A DNA stretch of 64,000 nucleotides from contig NZ_RCZK01000001.1 in assembly GCF_006438955.1 (NCBI RefSeq), forward strand, positions 124,001 to 188,000, in the 5' to 3' direction. The position numbers and the translations under genes were made by a program. A model generated the notes under the pieces. The model searched no databases and was not told the DNA's origin. It saw only the letters and a program-made list of their open reading frames with translations. The DNA is from Sphingomonas oligophenolica. Lineage in GTDB: Bacteria; Pseudomonadota; Alphaproteobacteria; Sphingomonadales; Sphingomonadaceae. Positions 18,271-26,956 of the stretch are shown one piece after another (position 1 is the stretch's first letter; each line of letters begins with the position of its first letter).

Positions 18271-18451
18271 GTGGGACCTCCGTTCGACGAGGCATGTGGT
18301 GATCCGCGTGGTCCACTTCGAGACGCATCGTCCGCATTGCTTCCGCAAGGCCGTGCGGTCGGTGCATCGCTATCGCAACAAAAAGGGTTTTCGGCTGATC
18401 ACGCTCGATCCGACCAAGGTCGCAAGACTGCGACTCTGGGTGCTCGGATCT

Positions 18452-19342
18452 CTAACGCCGTGGCGTCTTGAGGTCATCGACCAGGGTGTCGATGAACACG
18501 CGGACCTTCGCCGACAGGCTGCGGTGGCTAGGATACAGCGCGTGTACGTCGACCGACCGGTGGTCATGGTCGGATAGCACCCGAACCAGCGCTCCGGAGG
18601 CGATCGCCTCGGCCGCATGGAAGTCGGGCAGTATACCGATGCCGGCCCCGCCGAGCAGCATTGTCCGAACCACGTCGGGCTCGGGCGCGACGGTGCGGGT
18701 CTCGATCTTGACGTCGCGCTGTGCGCCTCTGGACGAACGGAACGGCCAGGTTTCCTTCGCTGCACGGTGACCGATGAGGGTGTGCTTCGCGAGATGAGCG
18801 GGCGCGGTGATGGCTGGATGTCGGTCGAGATAAGTTGGGCTGGCACAGGGCCACAGCGCGAACGACGTGATGCGGCGTGCGATCAGCTCTGAGTCCGGCA
18901 GCGGCCCGATGCGGATGGCGACGTCGATCTCCTCATCGAGCAAATCGACGATCCGATTGTCGATCGACAGCAGCACGCGCACGTCCGGATAGCGAGCCAG
19001 GAAGCCGGGCAGCGAGGCGGCGAGGGGGCCGGCGGCGAAGGTGAAGGGCACGCTCACCCGCAAGTCGCCTTGCGGATGTCCCACCAGCCCGCCGATCGCA
19101 TTCTCCGCCTCGCCGACATCATCGAGGATACGCCGCGCGTGACGCTGGAGGAGGATGCCTGCCTCGGTGAGGCGTAGGTGGCGTGTCGAGCGCTCGACCA
19201 GCACGGCGCCAATCGACTCCTCGAGCCGCACCAGCGCCCGGCTCACCGACGACTTGGGCATCTTGAGCGCACGTGCCGCGCCCGAGATGCTCCCGAGTTC
19301 GGCGATGCGGGCGAAGGCCCTCAGGTTCAACAGGTCGAACAT
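18452..19342 (-). CDS. LysR family transcriptional regulator
   Basis: A 296-aa regulator. The N-terminal winged helix-turn-helix (LLNLRAFARIAELGSISGAARAL, then SSVSRALVRLEESIG) is followed by a periplasmic-binding-like effector domain (DLRVSVPFTFA, DVAIRIGPLPDSELIAR). It is divergent from an NmrA-family gene with about 100 bp between, the usual layout when a LysR protein controls the neighbouring operon. I chose ATG 19342, which starts at the family-typical position MFDLLNLRAF; a start at 19387 is also open. Confidence 0.92.
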   Translation of the reverse strand: MFDLLNLRAFARIAELGSISGAARALKMPKSSVSRALVRLEESIGAVLVERSTRHLRLTEAGILLQRHARRILDDVGEAENAIGGLVGHPQGDLRVSVPFTFAAGPLAASLPGFLARYPDVRVLLSIDNRIVDLLDEEIDVAIRIGPLPDSELIARRITSFALWPCASPTYLDRHPAITAPAHLAKHTLIGHRAAKETWPFRSSRGAQRDVKIETRTVAPEPDVVRTMLLGGAGIGILPDFHAAEAIASGALVRVLSDHDHRSVDVHALYPSHRSLSAKVRVFIDTLVDDLKTPRR

Positions 19343-19349
19343 CGGCGTC

Positions 19350-19365
19350 GTTCCACAGCTGGAAC
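19350..19365. promoter_or_regulatory. candidate LysR operator palindrome
   Basis: GTTCCA-CAGC-TGGAAC is a perfect six-base inverted repeat in the LysR/NmrA divergent region. It sits just upstream of the LysR start, where it could mediate autoregulation. Its assignment rests on symmetry and location only. Confidence 0.35.
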
Positions 19366-19443
19366 AGGGTGTCCAAGCATTGGCCACTAATCAGCCTGAC
19401 GGAAACGACCACATTGACGTTCATCAATCAAGGATCGTTTCAA

Positions 19444-20337
19444 ATGACCGACACCATTCTCCTCGCGGGCGCCACCGGCATGCTGGGCAGCCGCATCGCG
19501 CATCATCTGCTGGCCTTGCCCAAGGCTCGTGTTCGAATGCTCGTCCGTGGCTCCGTCAGCAAAACGGAGGTGCTCAAGCCGCTCGTGGACAGCGGCGCAG
19601 AGCTGATCGAGGGCGATCTAAATGACGCAGCTTCGCTCGACCGCGCGACGCGCGGCGTCGACGTCATCGTCTCGTCGGTCCAAGGTGGGCCCGAGGTGAT
19701 CCTCGACGGTCAGGTTGCGCTGGCCAAGGCGGGCAAGGCCAATGGTGTGCGCCGGATGTTGCCGTCCGACTATGCACTCGACCTATTCAAGGCGACGCCC
19801 GGCGAACATGCGATGTTCGACATGCGCGCGCAGGCCGATGCGCAGATCGCCGAGATCGGCCTCGAACAGGTCAATATTCTCCAGGGTGCGTTCATGGACA
19901 TGTTCCTGCCGGGCCACGGCGCGATCGATGCTGACGCGGGCACGATCAGCTTCTTCGGCGATGGCGAGCTTCCCATCGAGGTGACCAGCGTCGAGGACAC
20001 CGCGCGCATGATCGCACGGGTCGCGCTCGACCGCGACGTGAAACCGGGCAAATTCGCGTTCGCCGGCGAGCGCATCTCCTTCCGCCAGGCCGGCGAAATC
20101 GTGGCACGCATCACCGACCGCCCGATCAGGCCCATGTCGATGGGATCGGAAACCGATCTGCGCGCGGCGATGGCGAACGCCTCATCCGAGAAGAAGGTCA
20201 TGCTCGCCTACCTGCTCTACATGACCAACGGCCAGACCGCGCTGACTGATCTCCAGAACGACCGCTACCCCGACCTGCGGTTCGAGCGGTTCGCGGACTT
20301 CATCGCGCGCTCGCTTCCGATCGCCGCCCACGCCTGA
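19444..20337 (+). CDS. NmrA-like NAD(P)-binding protein
   Basis: A 297-aa atypical short-chain dehydrogenase-like protein. The Rossmann motif ILLAGATGMLGSRIA is N-terminal; LVRG, the acidic LIEGDLND block and RRMLPSDYALDLF follow the NmrA/isoflavone-reductase pattern. These proteins are redox sensors or NADPH-dependent reductases. It is the first gene of a plus-strand operon divergent from the LysR gene, and a paralogue at 23244 closes the same operon. Confidence 0.88.
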   Translation: MTDTILLAGATGMLGSRIAHHLLALPKARVRMLVRGSVSKTEVLKPLVDSGAELIEGDLNDAASLDRATRGVDVIVSSVQGGPEVILDGQVALAKAGKANGVRRMLPSDYALDLFKATPGEHAMFDMRAQADAQIAEIGLEQVNILQGAFMDMFLPGHGAIDADAGTISFFGDGELPIEVTSVEDTARMIARVALDRDVKPGKFAFAGERISFRQAGEIVARITDRPIRPMSMGSETDLRAAMANASSEKKVMLAYLLYMTNGQTALTDLQNDRYPDLRFERFADFIARSLPIAAHA

Positions 20338-20391
20338 TGACACACTCCGGCCGCGCCGACCGGGCGCGGCCGCACCGGCAGGAGAGAAAGC

Positions 20392-20943
20392 ATGCCCGAC
20401 CATCCCGACCTGTCCCCCATCTCCGGCGACGCCAGCTTCATTCGTCACGCGGACGATGCACCCGCCTACTGGCTGCAGGGCATCCTGTGGACGATGCTCG
20501 CCGACCGCGAGGACACGGGCGGCCGCTGGTCGATGATGGAGCAGTTGATGCCCAAGGACGCCGGCCCGCCCCCGCACAGACATATGTGGTCCGACGAGAC
20601 CTTCTACATCCTCGACGGCACCATCACCTTCCTGATGGGGGACGAGATCAGGACGGCAGGCAAGGGGGCGTTCATCAACATTGCCCGCAACACCCGCCAC
20701 GCGTTCCGTGTCGACAGCGACACCGCCCGCATCCTCAACGGCTACACGCCCGCCAGCATGGAGGCGATGCTCGCCGAACTCGGCAAGCGTACCAGCGAGC
20801 GTGTGCTGCCACCGGCGGAGGCGCCGCCTCTCGGCAAGCCGCAGATGCCCGACGACCTGCTCGCCCGCTACGGCCTTATCTGGCTCGACGAGCCCGACCC
20901 GCTCACCCCGCGCGGCCATTCGTCGGCGAACCGCCATGACTGA
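20392..20943 (+). CDS. cupin domain protein (first of a tandem pair)
   Basis: A 183-aa single-domain cupin. Metal-binding motif 1 is PPPHRHMWSDETFYILDG (two His and a Glu) and motif 2 contains RNTRHAFRV (third His). AGGAGAG precedes the ATG. Small cupins of this type are dioxygenases, isomerases or metal-bound sensors; the substrate is unknown. The stop overlaps the start of the next cupin by 8 bp. Confidence 0.85.
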   Translation: MPDHPDLSPISGDASFIRHADDAPAYWLQGILWTMLADREDTGGRWSMMEQLMPKDAGPPPHRHMWSDETFYILDGTITFLMGDEIRTAGKGAFINIARNTRHAFRVDSDTARILNGYTPASMEAMLAELGKRTSERVLPPAEAPPLGKPQMPDDLLARYGLIWLDEPDPLTPRGHSSANRHD

Positions 20944-21499
20944 TCCAGCGACCCCCGACATCCCTGCCGTTCCCGGCTCGATGCCGTTCGTCCATAACGT
21001 CGATGCCGCGCCGGCCTATTGGTGGCTCGACATTCTGTGGGTTGTCCTCGTCAAAGGCGAGGACACTGGCGGTCGCTACTCGCTGATGCACGAGACGCTG
21101 CCTAAGGGTTCAGGTGCCCCTCCACACAAGCACACATGGTCCGATGAGCATTTCTTCATGCTCGAAGGCGAGATCACCTTCCTCGTCGGTGAGGAGATCA
21201 AAGTGGGGCGCGCCGGCGAATTCGTTTGGGTGCCGCGCAACACGCGTCATGCCTTTCGCGTCGACAGCGAAACCGCGGTGTTTCTGAACGGCTACACGCC
21301 GGCCGGGCTGGAGTTGGCGGTGATGGAATGTGCGATGCCGGCGCCGACTCGCACGATACCGCCGAAGGGCGCGACGCCGCCGCCGAACATGAGTGACGAA
21401 CAGTATCGCCGATACGGCATGGACAATCTGCCCGGCCCCAACCCGCTTGCACCGGTTGCGGCACCCGATGGGGGGAGCGCGCACGCACGCGCCGAGTGA
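20936..21499 (+). CDS. cupin domain protein (second of a tandem pair)
   Basis: A 187-aa cupin clearly paralogous to the preceding gene: both share DAPAYW or AAPAYW, GEDTGGR/REDTGGR, PPHKHTWSDEHFFMLEG and RNTRHAFRVDS. All metal-ligand residues are conserved. The ATG at 20936 overlaps the previous stop, so the two are translated together and may form a heteromer. It probably arose by tandem duplication. Confidence 0.85.
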   Translation: MTDPATPDIPAVPGSMPFVHNVDAAPAYWWLDILWVVLVKGEDTGGRYSLMHETLPKGSGAPPHKHTWSDEHFFMLEGEITFLVGEEIKVGRAGEFVWVPRNTRHAFRVDSETAVFLNGYTPAGLELAVMECAMPAPTRTIPPKGATPPPNMSDEQYRRYGMDNLPGPNPLAPVAAPDGGSAHARAE

Positions 21500-21593
21500 G
21501 GTCGCCCGGCATCTGCCGGCCAACAAAGCGTGATGCCGCGTGCAGCGGCTCGGCTGCCGCCGATCGCTCGTCTCAGCACACAAGGAGAAGGTC

Positions 21594-22253
21594 ATGACCA
21601 CGCAAGCCGACTATCTGGAGCAGCTGACCCCCGACAACGCTGCCGTCCTGTTCATCGACAACCAGACGACGCTGACGCTCGGCGTTCAGTCGATCGACCT
21701 GACCGTGCTCAAGGCGAACATCGAGGGCCTCGCCAGGCTGGCCCGGATGTTCGGCCTGCCGGTCGTGCTGACCACCACCGGCGGCGGCGCGGACGGCCCG
21801 TCGGGCGGGCTGCTGAAGGGCATCACCGATGCCTTCCCGGAGGTCGACATCGTCAATCGGACGGGCATTCTCAACGCCATGGACGACCCCCGCTTCGCCG
21901 CCGCGGTCGAGGCGACGGCGCGCCGCAAGATCATCCTGTCGGGCATCACGACCGACTTCTGTCTCGTCTATCCCGCACTGTCGCTGATCGCGGCCGGCTA
22001 CCACGTGTTCGTCGCCGTGGACGCCTCCGGATCATGGACGAGCGCGATCAACGACGCGGCGCTTCAGCGCCTGATCCAAGCGGGCGCGACGCCGACCAAC
22101 GTCCAGTCGATCTTCGGCGAGCTGCAGAACACGGCGACGAACAGGGATGCCGAAGCTGCGAAGAGCCGTATGTCGGAGATCATGGAGTGGTTGGATACCT
22201 ACACGCCCGCACCTTCGCTGATTGGCGAGAATTTCGCGGCGCGGCAGGCATGA
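21594..22253 (+). CDS. isochorismatase-family hydrolase
   Basis: A 219-aa cysteine hydrolase of the isochorismatase-like fold. The catalytic Asp is in VLFIDNQ and the nucleophile Cys in SGITTDFCLVYPAL, with the usual cis-peptide region before it. AAGGAG lies upstream of ATG 21594. Members hydrolyse amides, nicotinamide or small C-N or enol-ether bonds. It lies in the LysR-linked operon; the substrate is unknown. Confidence 0.88.
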   Translation: MTTQADYLEQLTPDNAAVLFIDNQTTLTLGVQSIDLTVLKANIEGLARLARMFGLPVVLTTTGGGADGPSGGLLKGITDAFPEVDIVNRTGILNAMDDPRFAAAVEATARRKIILSGITTDFCLVYPALSLIAAGYHVFVAVDASGSWTSAINDAALQRLIQAGATPTNVQSIFGELQNTATNRDAEAAKSRMSEIMEWLDTYTPAPSLIGENFAARQA

Positions 22254-22317
22254 GCCCGTCCATGCACACGGGCCCTACGTCCCCCTGTCACATCGCATGC
22301 ACCATGGAGTTCCTTCG

Positions 22318-23241
22318 ATGAGCAGCGCCGCCTCGGCGTCCACGGTGCCGGTCGATGGTGCCGCCGCCGATCTCGACGGCTTCGCCCACCGCTTCGCCGA
22401 CGTGAACGGGGCGCGCATCCACTACGTATCGGGCGGTGCCGGTCCGGCGATCGTCCTCCTCCACGGCTGGCCGCTCACCTGGCGCGAATGGCGCGGGATT
22501 ATGCCGGCCGTCGCCGATGCAGGCTTTACGGTCATCGCGCCGGATCTACGCGGGCTGGGCGATTCTGACAGGCCCTCGAAGGGCTACGATAAGAAGAACG
22601 TCGCTGACGACATCCGCGCCATCGTGCGCGAACTCGGGTTCGAAACTATCGACTTGGTCGGTACAGATATCGGCATGATGGTGGCGGTGGCTTGGGCGCT
22701 GCATCACCCAACCGAAATCAGGCGTCTGGTGCTGGCGGAATCGCTGATCCCGGGATTCGGGCTGGAAGAATTGATGAACCCGGCGACCGGCGGCTACTGG
22801 CATTTCGGTTTCCATGCGCAGGTCGATCTCGCCACGATGCTGACCGAAGGCCACGAGGCGGAGTATCTGGGCAATAACTGGAAGATGTTCTCGCCCCTGA
22901 AGGGCATCACTCACGAGGATCGAGAGGAGTTTCTGCGCACCTACGGCAATCCGGACAGCATGCGCGCGGGCTTCCGGCACTATGCGGCGATGCTCGACGA
23001 CGGAAAGGCCAACCGCGCGACGTTCGACCAGAAGCTGACGATGCCGGTCCTCGTTCTGAACGCCGGGCTCGGCATTCCGCAGGAACAGACCCTGGGCGGG
23101 GTAGAGCTGGTTTTCGCCAACGTGGAGCACGACAAGGTCCTGCTGGCCGGCCATGCCTTCGCCGCGGATCGCCCGGACTGGACGGCGGACCGGATCATCC
23201 GCTTCCTCGAACCGGCTGGTGGCAGAGACAAGGACGCTTGA
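22318..23241 (+). CDS. alpha/beta hydrolase, epoxide hydrolase or dehalogenase type
   Basis: A 307-aa enzyme. The oxyanion motif LLHGWP and a nucleophile elbow with Asp (VGTDIGMM) fit the epoxide-hydrolase/haloalkane-dehalogenase branch, which uses Asp rather than Ser. The cap region spans about 150-240 and the catalytic His is probably in LLAGHAFAADRP. GGAG lies about 10 bases before ATG 22318. It follows the isochorismatase-like gene after 64 bp and ends 2 bp before the next NmrA gene. Confidence 0.88.
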   Translation: MSSAASASTVPVDGAAADLDGFAHRFADVNGARIHYVSGGAGPAIVLLHGWPLTWREWRGIMPAVADAGFTVIAPDLRGLGDSDRPSKGYDKKNVADDIRAIVRELGFETIDLVGTDIGMMVAVAWALHHPTEIRRLVLAESLIPGFGLEELMNPATGGYWHFGFHAQVDLATMLTEGHEAEYLGNNWKMFSPLKGITHEDREEFLRTYGNPDSMRAGFRHYAAMLDDGKANRATFDQKLTMPVLVLNAGLGIPQEQTLGGVELVFANVEHDKVLLAGHAFAADRPDWTADRIIRFLEPAGGRDKDA

Positions 23242-23243
23242 GC

Positions 23244-24149
23244 ATGCCCGACACATCCATCATCGCAGTTGCCGGCGCCGGCGGCGACCTTGGCGGACGG
23301 ATCGCCAAGGCCCTTGTCGAGCGAGGAGCGAGCGTGCGCGCGCTGGTTCGTCCGGGCCTGGAGGCCGACGAAGGTCAGCGGATCGAGTCCTCGGGCGCGA
23401 CGCTCGTCGAGGCCGATCCCGCCGACGTCAGGGCGATGGCCGAGGTCTGCGCCGGCGCGGCATGCGTCGTCTCTGCGCTCAACGGCGTCCGGTCGGTGAT
23501 GATCGACCGTCAGACTGTGCTGCTGGAGGCAGCAGTGCTGGCCGATGTGCCGCGCTTCATCCCTTCGGACTATGCGGCCGACTTCACGAAGACGCCTCCA
23601 GGCCGCAACCGCAATTTCGACCTGCGTCGCGAGTTCATGGCGCGGGTCGACGCGGCGTCGATCAGCGCGACCTCGATCCTCAACGGCGCATTTCTCGACA
23701 TGCTGGGTGCCGAGATGCCGATCATCCAGCGGCGGATTCGACGCGTGCTCTGGTGGCACGATGCCGACCAGATCCTCGACTTCACGACCAAGGATGACGT
23801 CGCGTCCTACACCGCCGCGGCGGCGCTCGACGACACGACACCGCGCTTCCTTCGCATCGCTGGCGACAGCGTCAGCGCGCGCGAAATCGCAGTGATAATG
23901 AGCGGCGTGGCCGGGGAGCGATACCGGCCGTTGTGGGCAGGCTCGCTCGGCTCGCTCGGGGCGATGATTCGCATCGCCAAGCTGATCGCGCCTCAGCCCG
24001 ACGCGGCGTTCCCGCCTTGGCAAGGCATGCAATACATGCGCGACCAGTTCAGCGGCTTGGTCCGCCTCGTCGATCTCGACAACGCCCGGTATCCCGACCT
24101 CACCTGGACCACCGTCCGGGAGCACCTCACGACGTTGGAGCGAATTTAG
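23244..24149 (+). CDS. NmrA-like NAD(P)-binding protein (second copy)
   Basis: A 301-aa paralogue of the gene at 19444. The Rossmann motif is VAGAGGDLGGRIA, with ALVRPG and RFIPSDYAADFTK aligned to the same blocks. The start is 2 bp after the hydrolase stop (ATG 23244), so it is translationally coupled. It is the last gene of the LysR-linked operon. An NADPH-dependent reductase or redox-sensing role is inferred. Confidence 0.86.
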   Translation: MPDTSIIAVAGAGGDLGGRIAKALVERGASVRALVRPGLEADEGQRIESSGATLVEADPADVRAMAEVCAGAACVVSALNGVRSVMIDRQTVLLEAAVLADVPRFIPSDYAADFTKTPPGRNRNFDLRREFMARVDAASISATSILNGAFLDMLGAEMPIIQRRIRRVLWWHDADQILDFTTKDDVASYTAAAALDDTTPRFLRIAGDSVSAREIAVIMSGVAGERYRPLWAGSLGSLGAMIRIAKLIAPQPDAAFPPWQGMQYMRDQFSGLVRLVDLDNARYPDLTWTTVREHLTTLERI

Positions 24150-24392
24150 CCTCGCCGCGTCCCGTCTGTCGCGGTCGGCCCGACCTGAGGCGTTGTCCAC
24201 CACGCCCGCGTGGGCGCGCCGGCCTGTGAAGACACCCGCCGACCCGATGCCTCCGGCTATCCGCATTGATCATCCGGACAAGTGCCTCGTCGTCGACCGG
24301 CGGCGCCGTGCCTCCTTTGCAAGAGCGCCTGTGGCCGCGGGCTGAAAGGCCTGCCTTGGCTTCATGCGATCCGATGAAGTAGTCTTTCCGCC

Positions 24393-26021
24393 ATGGAAAC
24401 GATCGCCTTCGACCTGCGTCAGACGCAGCGGACACCCCTGGCCCCGGGCCACGTCGCAACGCTCCGGGCGGCGGGGCGGGAGCGCAGCTACCCCGCCGGC
24501 GCGATGCTGGCCGATCAAGGCGACCCCATCGACCGGTTCGTCTGGATCGAGGCGGGCGAGGTCGAGGTGGTCGATGTGGTCACCGGTGGGCGCAGGCTGC
24601 CGAGCACGCTCGGGCCTGGCCAGTTCATGGGCGAGATCGCGTTCCTCGCGGGTGGACGCTGGACGCTGCCGATGCGCGCGGCCCAGGACACCCGCGTCGT
24701 CGAGGTCGATCGCGAGGCGATGCTTAACCTGATGAGCCGCATTCCCGAGATGTCGGACATCGTCATCGGCGTCTTCGCGGCGCGTCGGCGCCGGCAAGTC
24801 GAGGAGCGAGACGGCGCGCTGCGCCTGATCGGAGAGGACGAGAGCGCGGCCGTCCGCCGAGTTGCCGAGTTCGCGGCGCGCAACCGCGTCGCCTACCAGA
24901 GTTTCGCGCTCGGCAGCGACGAAGCGTTGGCGACGGCGGGGCAGTGCGGCATCGCCGCCGCGACGCCCGCGGTGGTCTTCGGGCGCCAGCTCGTCATCGA
25001 GGATCCCAGCCCGGCGAAGGTCGCGGCGCTGCTCGGCATGGACATCACGATCGACGCCGAAGAGGAGGTCGAGGTACTGATCGTGGGCGGCGGACCGGCC
25101 GGGGTGGCGGCGGCCGTCTACGCCGGGGCCGAGGGGCTGCGCGGACTTGTGGCCGAGGATCTGGCGATCGGCGGCCAGGCGGGCACGTCGAGCCGCATCG
25201 AGAACTACATGGGCTTCCCGACCGGCATCTCGGGCGCAGACCTGGTCTGGCGCGGCGAGGTCCAGGCGATGAAATTCGGCACGCGCTTCGCCATGCCACT
25301 CCGCGCGACGAGCATCATGGCACGCGACGAAGGCGGGTTCTGCGTCGGCTTCGACGACGGGCAGTCCGTCTGCGCAAAGGCTGTCGTGGTCGCGACTGGC
25401 GTCGAGTACCGGCGCCTGCCCCTACCGCGGCTCGAGCAGTTCGAGGGGAACGGCGCCTATTATGCGGCGACCGAGATCGAGGCGCGTTACTGCCGGGGCA
25501 CCCAAGCCGTGGTCGTCGGCGGGGGCAACAGCGCGGGGCAGGCGGCGATGTACCTGAGCCGGAACGCCGACCACGTGCACGTCGTGGTTCGGGGGGCGAC
25601 GCTCGCCGCGTCGATGTCCAGCTACCTCTCCGCTCGGCTCGAGGCGGACGAGAGGATCACGATCCACTACCACAGCGTGGTCGAGGAACTCGAGGGCACG
25701 GATCGTCTCGAGCGCCTGACTATCCGCGACCGTTCCAGCGGGACCGCGACCGCCCTCGACTGCCGCGCGCTGTTCATCATGGTCGGCGCCGCGCCCAACA
25801 CCGCCTGGCTGGGAGATCTCGTCGAACTCGACGGTAAGGGCTTCATCCGGACCGGCATCGACTGCGGCCAGCGCGATGCGCCGTACGCGACCTCCCGTCC
25901 GGGCATCTTCGCCGTCGGGGACGTCCGCGCGGGGTCGGTCAAGCGCGTGGCGTCGGCGGTCGGCGAGGGATCCGTGGTGATCGGCCATGTCTTCCGGCAT
26001 GTCCGTCCGGACGAGGGATAA
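24393..26021 (+). CDS. cyclic-nucleotide-binding domain fused to thioredoxin-reductase-like FAD oxidoreductase
   Basis: A 542-aa multidomain protein. Residues 1-140 are a cNMP-binding-like fold (FVWIEAGEVEVVD, LGPGQFMGEIAFLAGGRWT). About 150-220 form a thioredoxin-like linker. Residues 225-535 are a pyridine nucleotide-disulphide oxidoreductase with FAD motif LIVGGGPAGVAAAVYAG, NADPH motif VVVGGGNSAGQAAMYLS and C-terminal GIFAVGDVRAG. The redox CxxC of true thioredoxin reductase is missing (the region reads YYAATEIEARYC). It may pass electrons elsewhere or sense a ligand through the CNB domain. It stands 243 bp after the NmrA gene and is the last intact island gene. Confidence 0.9.
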   Translation: METIAFDLRQTQRTPLAPGHVATLRAAGRERSYPAGAMLADQGDPIDRFVWIEAGEVEVVDVVTGGRRLPSTLGPGQFMGEIAFLAGGRWTLPMRAAQDTRVVEVDREAMLNLMSRIPEMSDIVIGVFAARRRRQVEERDGALRLIGEDESAAVRRVAEFAARNRVAYQSFALGSDEALATAGQCGIAAATPAVVFGRQLVIEDPSPAKVAALLGMDITIDAEEEVEVLIVGGGPAGVAAAVYAGAEGLRGLVAEDLAIGGQAGTSSRIENYMGFPTGISGADLVWRGEVQAMKFGTRFAMPLRATSIMARDEGGFCVGFDDGQSVCAKAVVVATGVEYRRLPLPRLEQFEGNGAYYAATEIEARYCRGTQAVVVGGGNSAGQAAMYLSRNADHVHVVVRGATLAASMSSYLSARLEADERITIHYHSVVEELEGTDRLERLTIRDRSSGTATALDCRALFIMVGAAPNTAWLGDLVELDGKGFIRTGIDCGQRDAPYATSRPGIFAVGDVRAGSVKRVASAVGEGSVVIGHVFRHVRPDEG

Positions 26022-26160
26022 GGTCAGGGTCTGGGCACCCGGCTGTCCGGAGAGAGTAGTTCGTTCGCTTCGAGGTGGCTACTCCTGCACCGCCCGGTCA
26101 GAGAGGCGCGGGCGGTGGCAGCCGCGCGGCTCGCTCCGACGCGTCGACCGGCAGCGCGGA

Positions 26161-26304
26161 GAACACAACGATTGCCAAGGCTTCCTCGACCCCGGCATGA
26201 AGATGATTACAAAGCCCTTCGCAGTTGAGGGGTTGGCCACGCGTGTCAGGGATTTGAATCGAAGGTTAGCAACTCGGGCCTTGCCGAACGCCGCAGCGAG
26301 GTGA
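26161..26304 (+). pseudogene. C-terminal remnant of a response-regulator receiver domain
   Basis: The frame reads GFLDPGMKMITKPFAVEGLA followed by TRVRDLNRR and a stop at 26304. LDPG, the conserved Lys-Pro (TKPF) and LATRVRDL match the end of a receiver domain, as in hybrid histidine kinases. The upstream part in the same frame is not receiver-like and the phosphoacceptor Asp is absent, so this is a fragment left near the island end. Confidence 0.55.
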
Positions 26305-26350
26305 AAGAAGAGAAATCTCTAATCGGCCAGCGAGTTACGAGGTAAATTCC

Positions 26351-26370
26351 GGGGGCACGATAGGGGGCAC
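26351..26370. repeat. two GGGGGCAC direct repeats near attR
   Basis: GGGGGCAC occurs at 26351 and 26363, spaced as at 9336 and 9347 near attL. They may be integrase arm-type sites. Confidence 0.5.
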
Positions 26371-26434
26371 GGAAATGTTTTTAACTGGATACTCTCATTC
26401 ATTATCAATAGGATAACTTTCGCAGTGTGGCTCC

Positions 26435-26450
26435 CTCCGTCTCCGCCAGG
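26435..26450. other. attR core, direct repeat of the tRNA-Ser 3' end
   Basis: An exact 16-bp copy of 9208-9223 without the rest of the tRNA. It marks the distal end of the island, giving an element of about 17.2 kb. Confidence 0.85.
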
Positions 26451-26956
26451 TGCCCCTCCGCAGAGGTCCGCGGAAGTGCACCGGGATCGACTGGCTCTTC
26501 GGCGATACGAAGGACCGTGCAGACAAAACGTGCCTCAAGCACGTACATGTTCACCAATGGCAACCGGCAATATGTCCTCATCACGCCAAGCGGCGGCAAA
26601 CCTTCGAGCACCTCGGCTGGGAGTGGTACGAAAACGCCCGGCGGGCAATGCGCGACCGTCCATTCCAGCGACGTGATCCGCAGTATCGCTCCCGGTCGCC
26701 CAGCCGACACCGCCGCTCGTGCTGGGGGTCGTACGTGAGATCGAAAGCTGGATTCGATCGGAGACGGCGAGACGCATCCGCCAGCGTACTTGGTCAGTCT
26801 GACATCCTTTATGGGATCGACCAGGCTTGTTGACCCGCGCTGTCGCACTCTTACCGCCCGCGCGATCACGCGGTAATCTTGGTCGTCGATCGCGGGCCAG
26901 AATGAGGTAGAAGCGGGAAGGTTGACCGCCACGTAGTTGCGATAATTCCGATTATT
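26451..26956. other. region beyond attR; possible decayed PQQ-dehydrogenase fragment
   Basis: About 500 bp without a convincing intact gene. On the plus strand, 26541-26600 reads TYMFTNGNRQYVLITPSGG, which resembles the C-terminal TY..NG.QYV.I..GG block of quinoprotein dehydrogenases. No larger domain surrounds it, so it would be a short relic. Several overlapping frames are open on both strands but do not look like proteins. Confidence 0.25.

Noticed and set aside
9230..26450. Insertion sequence or transposase in the island
   Set aside because: No transposase motif or terminal inverted repeats with target duplication were seen; the integrase is the only recombinase.
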